Both the position numbers and the translations under genes were made by a program. Positions 1 through 5,916 of a stretch of DNA of 7,009 bases are shown here, piece after piece (position 1 is the first letter of the stretch; every line of letters begins with the position of its first letter). The notes under the pieces are model-generated. The model had not been told where the DNA came from. It ran no database searches and saw only the letters and a list, made by a program, of their open reading frames with translations. The DNA comes from Candidatus Eiseniibacteriota bacterium (GTDB lineage Bacteria > JAFGKV01): contig JALOPK010000178.1 of assembly GCA_025453925.1 (NCBI GenBank), forward strand, positions 1-7,009, in the 5' to 3' direction.

Positions 1-678
1 GTTCTCCTTCCCGGCGATCCTCTTCGCGCACGGCACATCGCCGAACGCTTTCTCCCGGATGCGATCTGCTACAACGAGATCCGCGGCATGTATGGATTCA
101 CCGGCACCTACAAGGGTTCAAGGGTGTCGGTCCAGGGTACGGGCATGGGCATGCCATCGATTTCCATCTATGTTCACGAACTGATCGCCTCTTACGGGGT
201 AGAACGGCTGATCCGCGTCGGGAGCTGCGGCGCAATGCAGCCCAGCCTGGCGCTGCGGGATGTGGTGATCGCGATGTCGGCCTCGTCGGATTCGAATCTC
301 AACCGGCTCTTCCTCCTCAACCGGCTTTTCCTCCATGGCCTCTCCTTCGCGCCGACGGCTGATTTCGGCCTCCTGCTGCGGGCGCACGAGGCGGCGCGGT
401 CACGGGGGATGTCGCCCCATGTGGGAGCAGTCCTCTCCAGCGACCTGTTCTATCATGATGATCCCGACTCCTGGAAGCTGTGGGCCCGTCACGGCGTGCT
501 GGCGGTGGAAATGGAGACCGCTGCGCTCTATACGCTCGCGGCGCGACACGGCGTGCAGGCGCTCTCGCTGCTGACCGTGAGCGATCAGATCGTGCGGGGT
601 GAGACCGTGCCCCCCATCGAGCGGCAGACTACCTTCGACGCCATGGTGGAGATCGCCCTTGAGGCGATAGTGGGATAG
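1..678 (+). CDS. deoD: Purine nucleoside phosphorylase, DeoD type (5'-truncated by window edge)
   Basis: The frame is open from base 1 to the TAG at 676-678, giving 225 residues. By comparison with E. coli DeoD as remembered, about 16 N-terminal residues lie outside the window. The family cleaves purine (deoxy)ribonucleosides with phosphate to give free base and (deoxy)ribose-1-phosphate, in cytosolic purine salvage, usually as a hexamer. Landmarks in window numbering are: PGDPLR at 4-9, whose Arg belongs to the phosphate site; [12 protein letters not shown] at 28-39; IRVGSCGA at 71-78, with the phosphate-binding Arg at 72; VEME near 169-172, the ribose-contacting segment; SDQ with the catalytic Asp at 195; and ERQTTF with the catalytic Arg at 208. 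All key residues are present, so the enzyme is probably active. One oddity is a six-residue tandem duplication ([12 protein letters not shown]) encoded at 301-336. The gene converges on the minus-strand QueG-like gene. The identification is strong; substrate preference cannot be read from the sequence. Confidence 0.95.
   Translation, partial: VLLPGDPLRARHIAERFLPDAICYNEIRGMYGFTGTYKGSRVSVQGTGMGMPSISIYVHELIASYGVERLIRVGSCGAMQPSLALRDVVIAMSASSDSNLNRLFLLNRLFLHGLSFAPTADFGLLLRAHEAARSRGMSPHVGAVLSSDLFYHDDPDSWKLWARHGVLAVEMETAALYTLAARHGVQALSLLTVSDQIVRGETVPPIERQTTFDAMVEIALEAIVG
301..336 (+). repeat. In-frame 18-bp imperfect tandem duplication inside deoD
   Basis: Two adjacent 18-bp units lie at 301-318 and 319-336 and match at 15 of 18 positions. 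They encode NRLFLL and NRLFLH. Removing one copy makes the segment between the SDS motif and ADF the same length as in E. coli DeoD as remembered, which supports a lineage-specific duplication. The frame is kept, so it is a small insertion in a loop region and not a disruption. Confidence 0.8.
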
Positions 679-724
679 GCTCTCGTACATCTCGATCCCA
701 TGCTCCGCATGGGAGCCGAGAGCC
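678..724. repeat. Nested inverted repeat (REP-like unit 1) just after deoD
   Basis: An outer 8-bp stem pairs GGCTCTCG (678-685) with CGAGAGCC (717-724). It encloses a perfect 7-bp inner stem, CCCATGC (697-703) with GCATGGG (707-713), around a TCC loop. The outer stem begins at the last base of the deoD stop codon. No T-run follows, so it is not a textbook intrinsic terminator. It could still act as a transcription barrier or as a 3' end stabiliser between the convergent genes. The style matches REP-type palindromes found between genes in many bacteria. Confidence 0.65.
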
Positions 725-726
725 AC

Positions 727-755
727 CGCTCCGCGATGATGGGGGGCGCGGAGCG
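727..755. repeat. Perfect 9-bp inverted repeat (REP-like unit 2)
   Basis: CGCTCCGCG at 727-735 is the exact reverse complement of CGCGGAGCG at 747-755, with an 11-nt G-rich spacer that includes six consecutive G. It sits three bases after the first hairpin, so the two would form adjacent stem-loops in RNA from either strand. Confidence 0.65.
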
Positions 756-765
756 CCCGAGGTTA

Positions 766-790
766 CGCTCCCACGGGGACCATGGGAGCG
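766..790. repeat. Perfect 8-bp inverted repeat (REP-like unit 3)
   Basis: CGCTCCCA at 766-773 pairs with TGGGAGCG at 783-790 across a 9-nt loop. Its right arm shares CATGGGAGC (781-789) with the right arm of the first unit (708-716). Units 1 and 3 therefore look like related copies of one mobile palindrome family, arranged as a cluster. Confidence 0.6.
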
Positions 791-824
791 AGGGGGGAAC
801 AGAGGGATACGCGACGGTTGCAGT

Positions 825-869
825 TGTCGCCCCGGCGCTTAGCTGTCGCCCCGGCGCTCTCGCGCCGGG
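825..869. repeat. Direct repeat pair with a strong GC hairpin
   Basis: The 15-mer TGTCGCCCCGGCGCT occurs at 825-839 and again at 844-858, a 19-bp period. The second copy runs into a perfect 8-bp stem, CCCGGCGC (850-857) and GCGCCGGG (862-869), with a TCTC tetraloop. The hairpin lies just beyond the 3' end of the minus-strand gene that stops at 874. It is a candidate terminator or 3' stabiliser for that transcript, although neither strand shows a T-tract after it. Confidence 0.55.
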
Positions 870-873
870 TGGG

Positions 874-1740
874 CTATGCAGTCGCAGAGGGGGGTGGCGA
901 CAGAGGGAGGCGTGGCGTCTGTGCAGCCCCGGCGTCACGACCGTGGGGGCACACGTACAGGCATAATCCGCACACGGCGGTCGCCGGATCGCGCCGTCGC
1001 ATCCACTGGAAGTACCGATCGCACTTCCCGGCGTCGTAGCGCGCCTCGCGCGGTTCGTCCGGCCGGAATGCCCGGCCGGTGAAGGCGCGGACGGGGCAGA
1101 TGTCCACGCAGGCCCGGCAGTCGCCGCAACGATCCAAAACTGTCGTGGCGGCAGGAGCGAGCGGCGCATCGGTCAACACGGTGGTCCACCGGACCCTGGG
1201 ACCGGCCTCGGGCGTCACGAGCAGACAGCTCTTGCCGATCCACCCCAGACCCGCAAGACGGGCCGCAAGCTTGTGGGAGAAGGCGCCGCAGATCCTGACG
1301 CCGTCGGTTCGCTGCGAGGCGGGCACGGCCTTCGCACGGTGGCCCTGCGCGGCAAGCCATTCCGCGACCACGCCCGACAACCGGTCGAGCCGCACGTTGA
1401 CCAGTTCATACGCATCCCGGCGATAGGCAACCGCCACAGCGGGATCGGCACGACCAGGGAGCGGGTCGACCAGCTCGTGTCGTAGGGCGACGCCGAGGGA
1501 CACCGCCCTGGGGAACATCGCGATTGCTTCGCCCCCCTGAGACCGGATGTGGGCATGGGCCGGCCGCAAGTCCGCGATGCCGACGAAGTCGGCCCCGCAG
1601 CGAACGGCGTACTCCAGACATGGGCGATGCAGATCCGCTGACGCAACGATGGATAATCCCGCGCCGCCAGGAGCCAAGACGGGCAGGAGATCGCCGGGCG
1701 CATGGCTCTCCGGCCCCGGGCGTCGATGCGGGCGCGCCAT
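874..1740 (-). CDS. QueG-like 4Fe-4S double-cluster protein (epoxyqueuosine reductase family, function uncertain)
   Basis: The product has 288 residues if it starts at the ATG at 1738-1740. That start is preceded by the purine-rich site GGAAAGGAAA; an in-frame GTG 42 bp upstream (1780-1782) lacks a clear ribosome binding site. The C-terminal half has the QueG-family core: AGLGWIGKSCLL at 163-174, then CxxCxxCxxxCP (Cys 205, 208, 211, 215), Cys 240, and CxxCxxxCP (Cys 257, 260, 264). Eight cysteines suit two [4Fe-4S] clusters. True QueG reduces epoxyqueuosine to queuosine in tRNA using cobalamin. This protein is much shorter than E. coli QueG (about 380 residues), has no room for the C-terminal HEAT-like tRNA-binding repeats, and ends in a low-complexity Pro/Ala tail. 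It more likely belongs to the uncharacterised QueG-like paralogs. It lies 73 bp downstream of the kinase-like gene on the same strand, so cotranscription is plausible. The fold is confident; the substrate is unknown. Confidence 0.85.
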   Translation of the reverse strand: MARPHRRPGPESHAPGDLLPVLAPGGAGLSIVASADLHRPCLEYAVRCGADFVGIADLRPAHAHIRSQGGEAIAMFPRAVSLGVALRHELVDPLPGRADPAVAVAYRRDAYELVNVRLDRLSGVVAEWLAAQGHRAKAVPASQRTDGVRICGAFSHKLAARLAGLGWIGKSCLLVTPEAGPRVRWTTVLTDAPLAPAATTVLDRCGDCRACVDICPVRAFTGRAFRPDEPREARYDAGKCDRYFQWMRRRDPATAVCGLCLYVCPHGRDAGAAQTPRLPLSPPPSATA

Positions 1741-1741
1741 G

Positions 1742-1751
1742 TTTCCTTTCC
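1742..1751 (-). promoter_or_regulatory. Ribosome binding site deciding the start of the QueG-like gene
   Basis: Read on the minus strand, GGAAAGGAAA ends one base before the ATG at 1740, with its AAGGAA core at 1743-1748. The upstream GTG alternative at 1780-1782 has no comparable site, so the ATG at 1740 is preferred. Confidence 0.55.
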
Positions 1752-1759
1752 GCGTCAGG

Positions 1760-1777
1760 GCCTTCGCCCCGGAAGGC
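1760..1777. other. Short hairpin between the kinase-like and QueG-like genes
   Basis: GCCTTC (1760-1765) and GAAGGC (1772-1777) form a 6-bp stem with a 6-nt loop, about 20 bases upstream of the QueG-like start. No T-run follows on the minus strand. It could affect processing or translation of a shared transcript, but a chance palindrome is possible in GC-rich DNA. Confidence 0.3.
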
Positions 1778-1813
1778 GCCACCCGTTGCCGCCCCGCGGG
1801 AAGGAACCGGCCG

Positions 1814-2479
1814 TCACACCGGCTCGGGCAACGGCCTGGCCGGCGACGCCCAGGGCATCGAAAGCGTGAAGCTCTCGTCGGCGCTCAGCATCAGCCCATC
1901 GGTCGCCGTCAGGGTTGCCAGGTGCGCAGCCTCAGGAGGAAGGGGCAGGCCTGATGCCGTCATGCCCTCAGCGGCGATCGAGACATGCACCCGGTCGCCC
2001 TGCACGCCGGCCGCGATGCGCAGTGGCGCGGGATCCCGTGCCGCTCCGCAGAGCGTCAGCAGCACCTCGACAAGGCTCAGCTTCAAGTCCACGGGCCGCA
2101 CCAGCACGGGTGGAATCGTCGGCGGCATGTCGATGTGGAGCTGCAGGCCGCGGCGCGCCATGTGCCGGCCCATGAGCTGGGTAATCTCCGCTACATGATC
2201 GGACAGCACCGTCGGCACAGGCGGATCTTCCCCCAGGGCCTCCCTCGCCAACGTGCCCAGCGTCTGCACCTTGTCGCTCACGATCAGCGCCTGTTCGTAC
2301 ATGTCGTCGAGGCCGCCCGGCCCGCGGGGCATGCCTGCCGACCCTCTTGCCATGTAGAGCTGAATCCGGACCAGAAGCGCGGCCAACGGGTTATTAATGT
2401 CATGGGTCACCGGCGCCAACAGCCGCCCGACTACCGCCAGCCTGACAACCGCTCCCGACGGGGAGTCTCGGGTACTCAT
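1814..2479 (-). CDS. Small histidine-kinase-like protein with H-box and degenerate ATPase domain
   Basis: The product has 221 residues with no signal peptide, membrane segment or sensor domain, so it is predicted to be cytosolic. Residues 15-45 match the HisKA dimerisation/phosphoacceptor helix, with the H-box HDINNPLAAL (phosphoacceptor His26). Residues 55-82 would supply the second helix. Residues 132-147 correspond to the N-box helix, but the usual paired Asn positions appear to be Glu138 and Thr142. The G1 motif (DxGxG) is reduced to AEGMT around 170-174. The end, ESFTLSMP (202-209), resembles the last strand of a HATPase domain without its glycine-rich G2 box. ATP binding is therefore probably lost. 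The size and layout recall ChpT/Spo0B-type histidine phosphotransferases, which relay phosphate between response regulators; this comparison is by architecture only. No response regulator is in the window. The start at 2479 has a strong Shine-Dalgarno. It could alternatively be a decayed kinase. Confidence is high for the DHp domain and moderate for the relay role. Confidence 0.8.
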   Translation of the reverse strand: MSTRDSPSGAVVRLAVVGRLLAPVTHDINNPLAALLVRIQLYMARGSAGMPRGPGGLDDMYEQALIVSDKVQTLGTLAREALGEDPPVPTVLSDHVAEITQLMGRHMARRGLQLHIDMPPTIPPVLVRPVDLKLSLVEVLLTLCGAARDPAPLRIAAGVQGDRVHVSIAAEGMTASGLPLPPEAAHLATLTATDGLMLSADESFTLSMPWASPARPLPEPV

Positions 2480-2484
2480 GCATG

Positions 2485-2493
2485 CCTCCTTCC
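2485..2493 (-). promoter_or_regulatory. Strong Shine-Dalgarno of the kinase-like gene
   Basis: The minus strand reads GGAAGGAGG and is followed by five bases before the ATG at 2479. Another ATG at 2483-2481 is out of frame and too close to the site. This fixes the start and indicates efficient translation, which argues against a dead gene. Confidence 0.6.
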
Positions 2494-2537
2494 TGATCCG
2501 TCACAGCTCGCCACTAGAAGCCATCAACGCGCCTCAA

Positions 2538-2591
2538 GTGCAAGTGCCGTCGCGCCGTAGAGTTGCACCCGCCTCGCGAAGGCCGTTTATT
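2538..2591. promoter_or_regulatory. Candidate divergent promoter region between the kinase-like gene and ileS
   Basis: GTGCAA (2538-2543) and TTGCAC (2563-2568) form a 6-bp inverted repeat, so each arm reads TTGCAC outward towards one of the divergent genes. On the plus strand TTGCAC is followed after 17 bp by TTTATT (2586-2591), an acceptable sigma-70-like spacing with weak hexamers (3 of 6 and 4 of 6 to consensus). On the minus strand a weak TCTAGT-like element lies about 19 bp beyond the other arm. The inverted repeat might also be an operator. All of this is weak evidence. Nothing resembling a T-box leader was seen ahead of ileS. Confidence 0.25.
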
Positions 2592-2671
2592 CGCTCTGCT
2601 CTTGCGCCATGCGCACGGCGGCGTTTCGAGTCCCCGTCACCACCGCCCCGCACTACTTTGCCGAGGCCACC

Positions 2672-5600
2672 ATGTTCAAGCCCGTGTCGCCCACTCTCTC
2701 TTTGGTGCCCCTGGAGCACCGTATCCTCGAGTTCTGGGATCGCGACCGCACGTTCGACAAGCGGCGCGCCATGAACGCCGGGGGAACCCCATGGTCGTTC
2801 CTCGACGGACCGATTACCGCCAACAATCCCATGGGAGTCCACCACGCGTGGGGGAGAACGTACAAGGACGTGTTCCAGCGCTACAGAGCCATGCGCGGCC
2901 ACCGGCTCCGGTACCAGAACGGGTATGACTGCCAGGGACTCTGGGTGGAGGTCGAGGTAGAGAAGGAACTGGGCTTCACGTCCAAAAGGGATATCGAAGC
3001 GTACGGGATGGGGCGCTTCGTGGAGCGGTGCAAGGAGCGTGTCTTCAAGTTTTCCAGGATCCAGACACAACAGTCGATTCGCCTGGGATACTGGATGGAC
3101 TGGTCCGACTCCTACTACACCATGAGCGACGAGAACAACTACACCATCTGGCTGTTCCTCCGCCGGTGTCACGATCATGGCTGGATCTATCAGGGTCACG
3201 ACGTCATGCCATGGTGCCCCCGGTGCAGTTGCGCCCTCTCCGAGCATGAGATCGCCACCGAGGGCTACCGGGAACTCACCCATGCATCGGTGTATCTGCT
3301 GTTTCCGCTGATCGACCGTGACGATGAGCACCTCCTGGTGTGGACCACCACCCCGTGGACCTTGAGCTCCAATGTGGCGGCGGCGGTACATCCCGAACTG
3401 ACCTACCTCAAGGTCCGGCAGCACGGGAAGACCCTGTACCTCTCGGCCGGCGCGGAGCGCGTGCTGGGGGACGGGTATGAAGTGCTTGACCGGGTCACCG
3501 GTGCCGACATGGCCGGCTGGCGCTATCGCGGTCCTTTTGACGACCTGCCCGCGCAGCAGGGCGTCGCCCACCGGGTGATTCTGTGGGACGCGGTGTCCGA
3601 CACCGAGGGCACCGGCATCGTCCACATCGCTCCCGGCTGCGGCAAGGAAGACTTCATGCTGTCCACGGAGTGGGACCTGCGGCCGATCGCCCCCCTGGAT
3701 GAGTACGGCGTGTTCATCCCCGGGTTCGAACCTCTCACGGGGGGCACCGCGGCCGGCGTCGCGCCGTTAGTGTTCGACTGGCTGCGGGATCACGGCATCC
3801 TCTACCGAATCGAAGACTACACCCATCGCTACCCTGTCTGCTGGCGGTGCGGCTCCGAGCTTGTGTTCCGGCTGGTGGACGAGTGGTTCATCTCCATGGA
3901 GGAGTTGCGGCCGCGCATCATGGCCGTGGCGGAGCGCATCACGTGGATGCCTTCGTTCGGCCTTGAACGCGAGCTGGACTGGCTCCGGAATATGCACGAC
4001 TGGTGCATCTCCAAGAAGCGATTCTGGGGTCTCGCCCTCCCGATCTTCGTGTGTCCGGAAGGCCACTTTCACGTGGTCGGCAGCGAGGAAGAGCTGAGGG
4101 AGCGCGCGGTCGAAGGCTGGGAGGAGTTCCGGGGGCATTCGCCGCACCGCCCGTGGGTCGATGCCGTGAAGATCGCCTGCCCATCCTGCGGCGCGCGCGC
4201 CGCGCGCATTCCTGACGTCGGGAACCCGTGGCTCGATGCCGGCATCGTCCCGTATTCGACTCTGGGCTACCGGAAGGGCGCGAGCACCTGGGCGGAGTGG
4301 TTTCCCCCCGCGTTCATCACCGAGTGCTTTCCCGGCCAATTCCGGAACTGGTTCTACAGCCTGCTGGCCATGAGCACGGTGATGGAGAACCGGGAGCCCT
4401 TCAAGGTCGTGCTGGGGCACGCATCGGTCCGAGACGAGCACGGCGAGGAGATGCACAAGTCCAAGGGCAATGCCATCTGGTTCGACGATGCGGCCGAGAC
4501 CATCGGAGTCGAAGCCATGCGGTGGATTTTCAGCAGGCAGAACCCCTATGTGAACCTCAACTTCGGCATGGGGCAAAGCACGGAGGTCGTCCGCCGGCTT
4601 TCCACCTTGTGGAATTCCTATGCGTTCTTCGTGACCTATGCCAACGTCGATGGCGTCGATCACTCGAACCTGCCGCAGGCTCCGCCCGCGCCATCTCTCC
4701 TGGACCGGTGGATGCTGGCGAGGCTGGCCCAACTCGCCCGGGATGGCCGCGCCGCCATGGAGGGGTATGAGCTCGCCGCTTTCATCAAGGGGGCCGAAGC
4801 CTTCATCGACGACCTGTCCAACTGGTACATCCGGCGCAGCCGGCGCCGGTTCTGGAAGAGCCAATCCGATATGGACAAGCAGTCGGCCTATGCGACGCTC
4901 TATCATACGCTGCTCGGCGCCTGCCGGATTCTCGCACCGGTGATTCCCTTCCTGACCGAAGAGATCTATCAGAATCTGGCACCGTTGGGCTCCCCATACT
5001 CCCGAGGCAGCGTGCACCTGGAGGATTACCCCACCCTGGAACCCACGGAGCAGGAGAACGAGCTGGTGCGGACCATGGCGCTCGCCCACGAGATCGTCAC
5101 CATCGGCCATGCGGCGCGCAACAAGGCGGGAATCAAGGTGCGGCAGCCTCTGGAGGAGATCGTGATCCGCGGCTGGCCCGCGGCGCACGAGGAGGCCTGG
5201 CCGCTGGTGGAACCCATCGTCCGCGACGAGCTGAACGTGAAACGAATCCGGCTCGCCGAGGAAGGAGAGCAGCTGGCGACACCGGTGGTGAAGCTCGACT
5301 TTGCCAAGCTCGGCCCGCGGCTGGGCGCCAGGGTCAAGGTGCTGGCACAGCGGGTGCAGGCGGAACCGTCGGCTGTCGCGCGATGCCTCGGCGCCGGCGC
5401 CGTGTGGACGACCGATCTGGAGGGCGCGCCCGTGGACGTCAACCCGGACGAAGTCACCATCCAGTACGTGTCGCCGCAGGGATGGGTGTTCCAGAGTGAA
5501 GGCGCTTTTGAGGCACTCCTCAACGTGACGGTGAGCGAGGCCCTTGCCAGGGAAGGCGCGGCGAGGGATCTCGTGCGGCATATCCAGAGCCTGCGCAAGG

Positions 5601-5812
5601 ATGCCGGCCTGGAGGTCAGCGACCGGATTGCCGTCACTCTCTCTTCGATCCCGGGCATCGAGGCGGTTCTGGCCGAGCAGGGCGACTATGTCGCACAAGA
5701 GGTGCTGGCCGTCAGCATCGTAGTGGGCGACCCGGGCGACGCAGCGGCTACAACCCAGTTCACACTCGGTGACGCCACCGTGACCATCGGCCTGCATCGT
5801 GCCGGCAGCTAG
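2672..5812 (+). CDS. ileS: Isoleucine--tRNA ligase, type 2 (IleRS2), with altered HIGH (GVHH) and KMSKS (EMHKS) motifs
   Basis: The product has 1046 residues, the usual full length, and charges tRNA-Ile with isoleucine in the cytosol using ATP. The ATG at 2672 is chosen because GAGG sits five bases upstream and the protein then begins with the usual LVPLEHRILEFW helix. An upstream in-frame ATG at 2609 lacks a binding site. Order of parts: Rossmann first half (about 35-185) with DGPITANNPMGVHHAWG at 45-61; Zn-type CPRC at 182-185; CP1 editing domain with WTTTPWT at 224-230 and GTGIVHIAPGCGKEDF at 313-328; CWRC at 390-393; DWCISKKRFWG at 443-453; the EMHKSKGN loop at 593-600; an anticodon-binding helical domain (about 675-790); and a C-terminal domain with AGIKVRQPL at 819-827, typical of IleRS2. 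The IleRS1-type C-terminal zinc domain is absent. HIGH is GVHH (55-58), and DCHGLP is DCQGLW (86-91). IleRS2 enzymes are naturally mupirocin-resistant as a class; resistance here is inferred. Confidence 0.96.
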   Translation: MFKPVSPTLSLVPLEHRILEFWDRDRTFDKRRAMNAGGTPWSFLDGPITANNPMGVHHAWGRTYKDVFQRYRAMRGHRLRYQNGYDCQGLWVEVEVEKELGFTSKRDIEAYGMGRFVERCKERVFKFSRIQTQQSIRLGYWMDWSDSYYTMSDENNYTIWLFLRRCHDHGWIYQGHDVMPWCPRCSCALSEHEIATEGYRELTHASVYLLFPLIDRDDEHLLVWTTTPWTLSSNVAAAVHPELTYLKVRQHGKTLYLSAGAERVLGDGYEVLDRVTGADMAGWRYRGPFDDLPAQQGVAHRVILWDAVSDTEGTGIVHIAPGCGKEDFMLSTEWDLRPIAPLDEYGVFIPGFEPLTGGTAAGVAPLVFDWLRDHGILYRIEDYTHRYPVCWRCGSELVFRLVDEWFISMEELRPRIMAVAERITWMPSFGLERELDWLRNMHDWCISKKRFWGLALPIFVCPEGHFHVVGSEEELRERAVEGWEEFRGHSPHRPWVDAVKIACPSCGARAARIPDVGNPWLDAGIVPYSTLGYRKGASTWAEWFPPAFITECFPGQFRNWFYSLLAMSTVMENREPFKVVLGHASVRDEHGEEMHKSKGNAIWFDDAAETIGVEAMRWIFSRQNPYVNLNFGMGQSTEVVRRLSTLWNSYAFFVTYANVDGVDHSNLPQAPPAPSLLDRWMLARLAQLARDGRAAMEGYELAAFIKGAEAFIDDLSNWYIRRSRRRFWKSQSDMDKQSAYATLYHTLLGACRILAPVIPFLTEEIYQNLAPLGSPYSRGSVHLEDYPTLEPTEQENELVRTMALAHEIVTIGHAARNKAGIKVRQPLEEIVIRGWPAAHEEAWPLVEPIVRDELNVKRIRLAEEGEQLATPVVKLDFAKLGPRLGARVKVLAQRVQAEPSAVARCLGAGAVWTTDLEGAPVDVNPDEVTIQYVSPQGWVFQSEGAFEALLNVTVSEALAREGAARDLVRHIQSLRKDAGLEVSDRIAVTLSSIPGIEAVLAEQGDYVAQEVLAVSIVVGDPGDAAATTQFTLGDATVTIGLHRAGS

Positions 5813-5876
5813 GTGAGTGAGCGCCGTCTTGGAGTGCACCATCGGCGCGAGACTTACCGGAGCAGGTTTCCTGGTG

Positions 5877-5906
5877 CTGCCGGCGGACGCCATCGCGCGC
5901 CGGCGG
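5877..5906 (+). other. GC hairpin overlapping the ribosome binding region of the downstream gene
   Basis: GCCGGCG (5879-5885) and CGCCGGC (5898-5904) form a perfect 7-bp stem around a 12-nt loop, extendable by a T-G and a C-G pair to 5877-5906. Its right flank overlaps the GGGG run (5905-5908) that is the only Shine-Dalgarno-like sequence before the ATG at 5917. It might limit translation or pause transcription after ileS. There is no T-tract, so it is not a convincing terminator. Confidence 0.35.
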
Positions 5907-5916
5907 GGATGACGCC

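Noticed and set aside
678-790. CRISPR array
   Set aside because: The repeats are palindromic units of different sequence without regular spacers, which fits REP-like elements and not a repeat-spacer array.
700-966. Short plus-strand frames of 85-88 codons in the deoD/QueG-like intergenic region
   Set aside because: They run through the palindromic repeats and into antisense of the QueG-like gene, with no credible ribosome binding site or protein motif.
1741-1782. Extension of the QueG-like protein from a GTG at 1782
   Set aside because: The GTG has no clear binding site, whereas the ATG at 1740 follows a purine-rich GGAAAGGAAA.
1524-2198. A 224-codon plus-strand frame across the two minus-strand genes
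   Set aside because: Its composition is Arg/Ser/Pro/Ala-rich with no motif, and it lies over the H-box protein and QueG-like coding sequence.
2609-2671. Extension of IleRS by 21 residues from an upstream ATG
   Set aside because: There is no Shine-Dalgarno before 2609, and the extra residues precede the usual IleRS N-terminus. The ATG at 2672 with GAGG upstream is preferred.
2534-3625. A 363-codon minus-strand frame over the 5' part of ileS
   Set aside because: It is a shadow of the ileS codon pattern, rich in Val/His/Gly/Pro without a recognisable fold, and it extends into the divergent promoter region.
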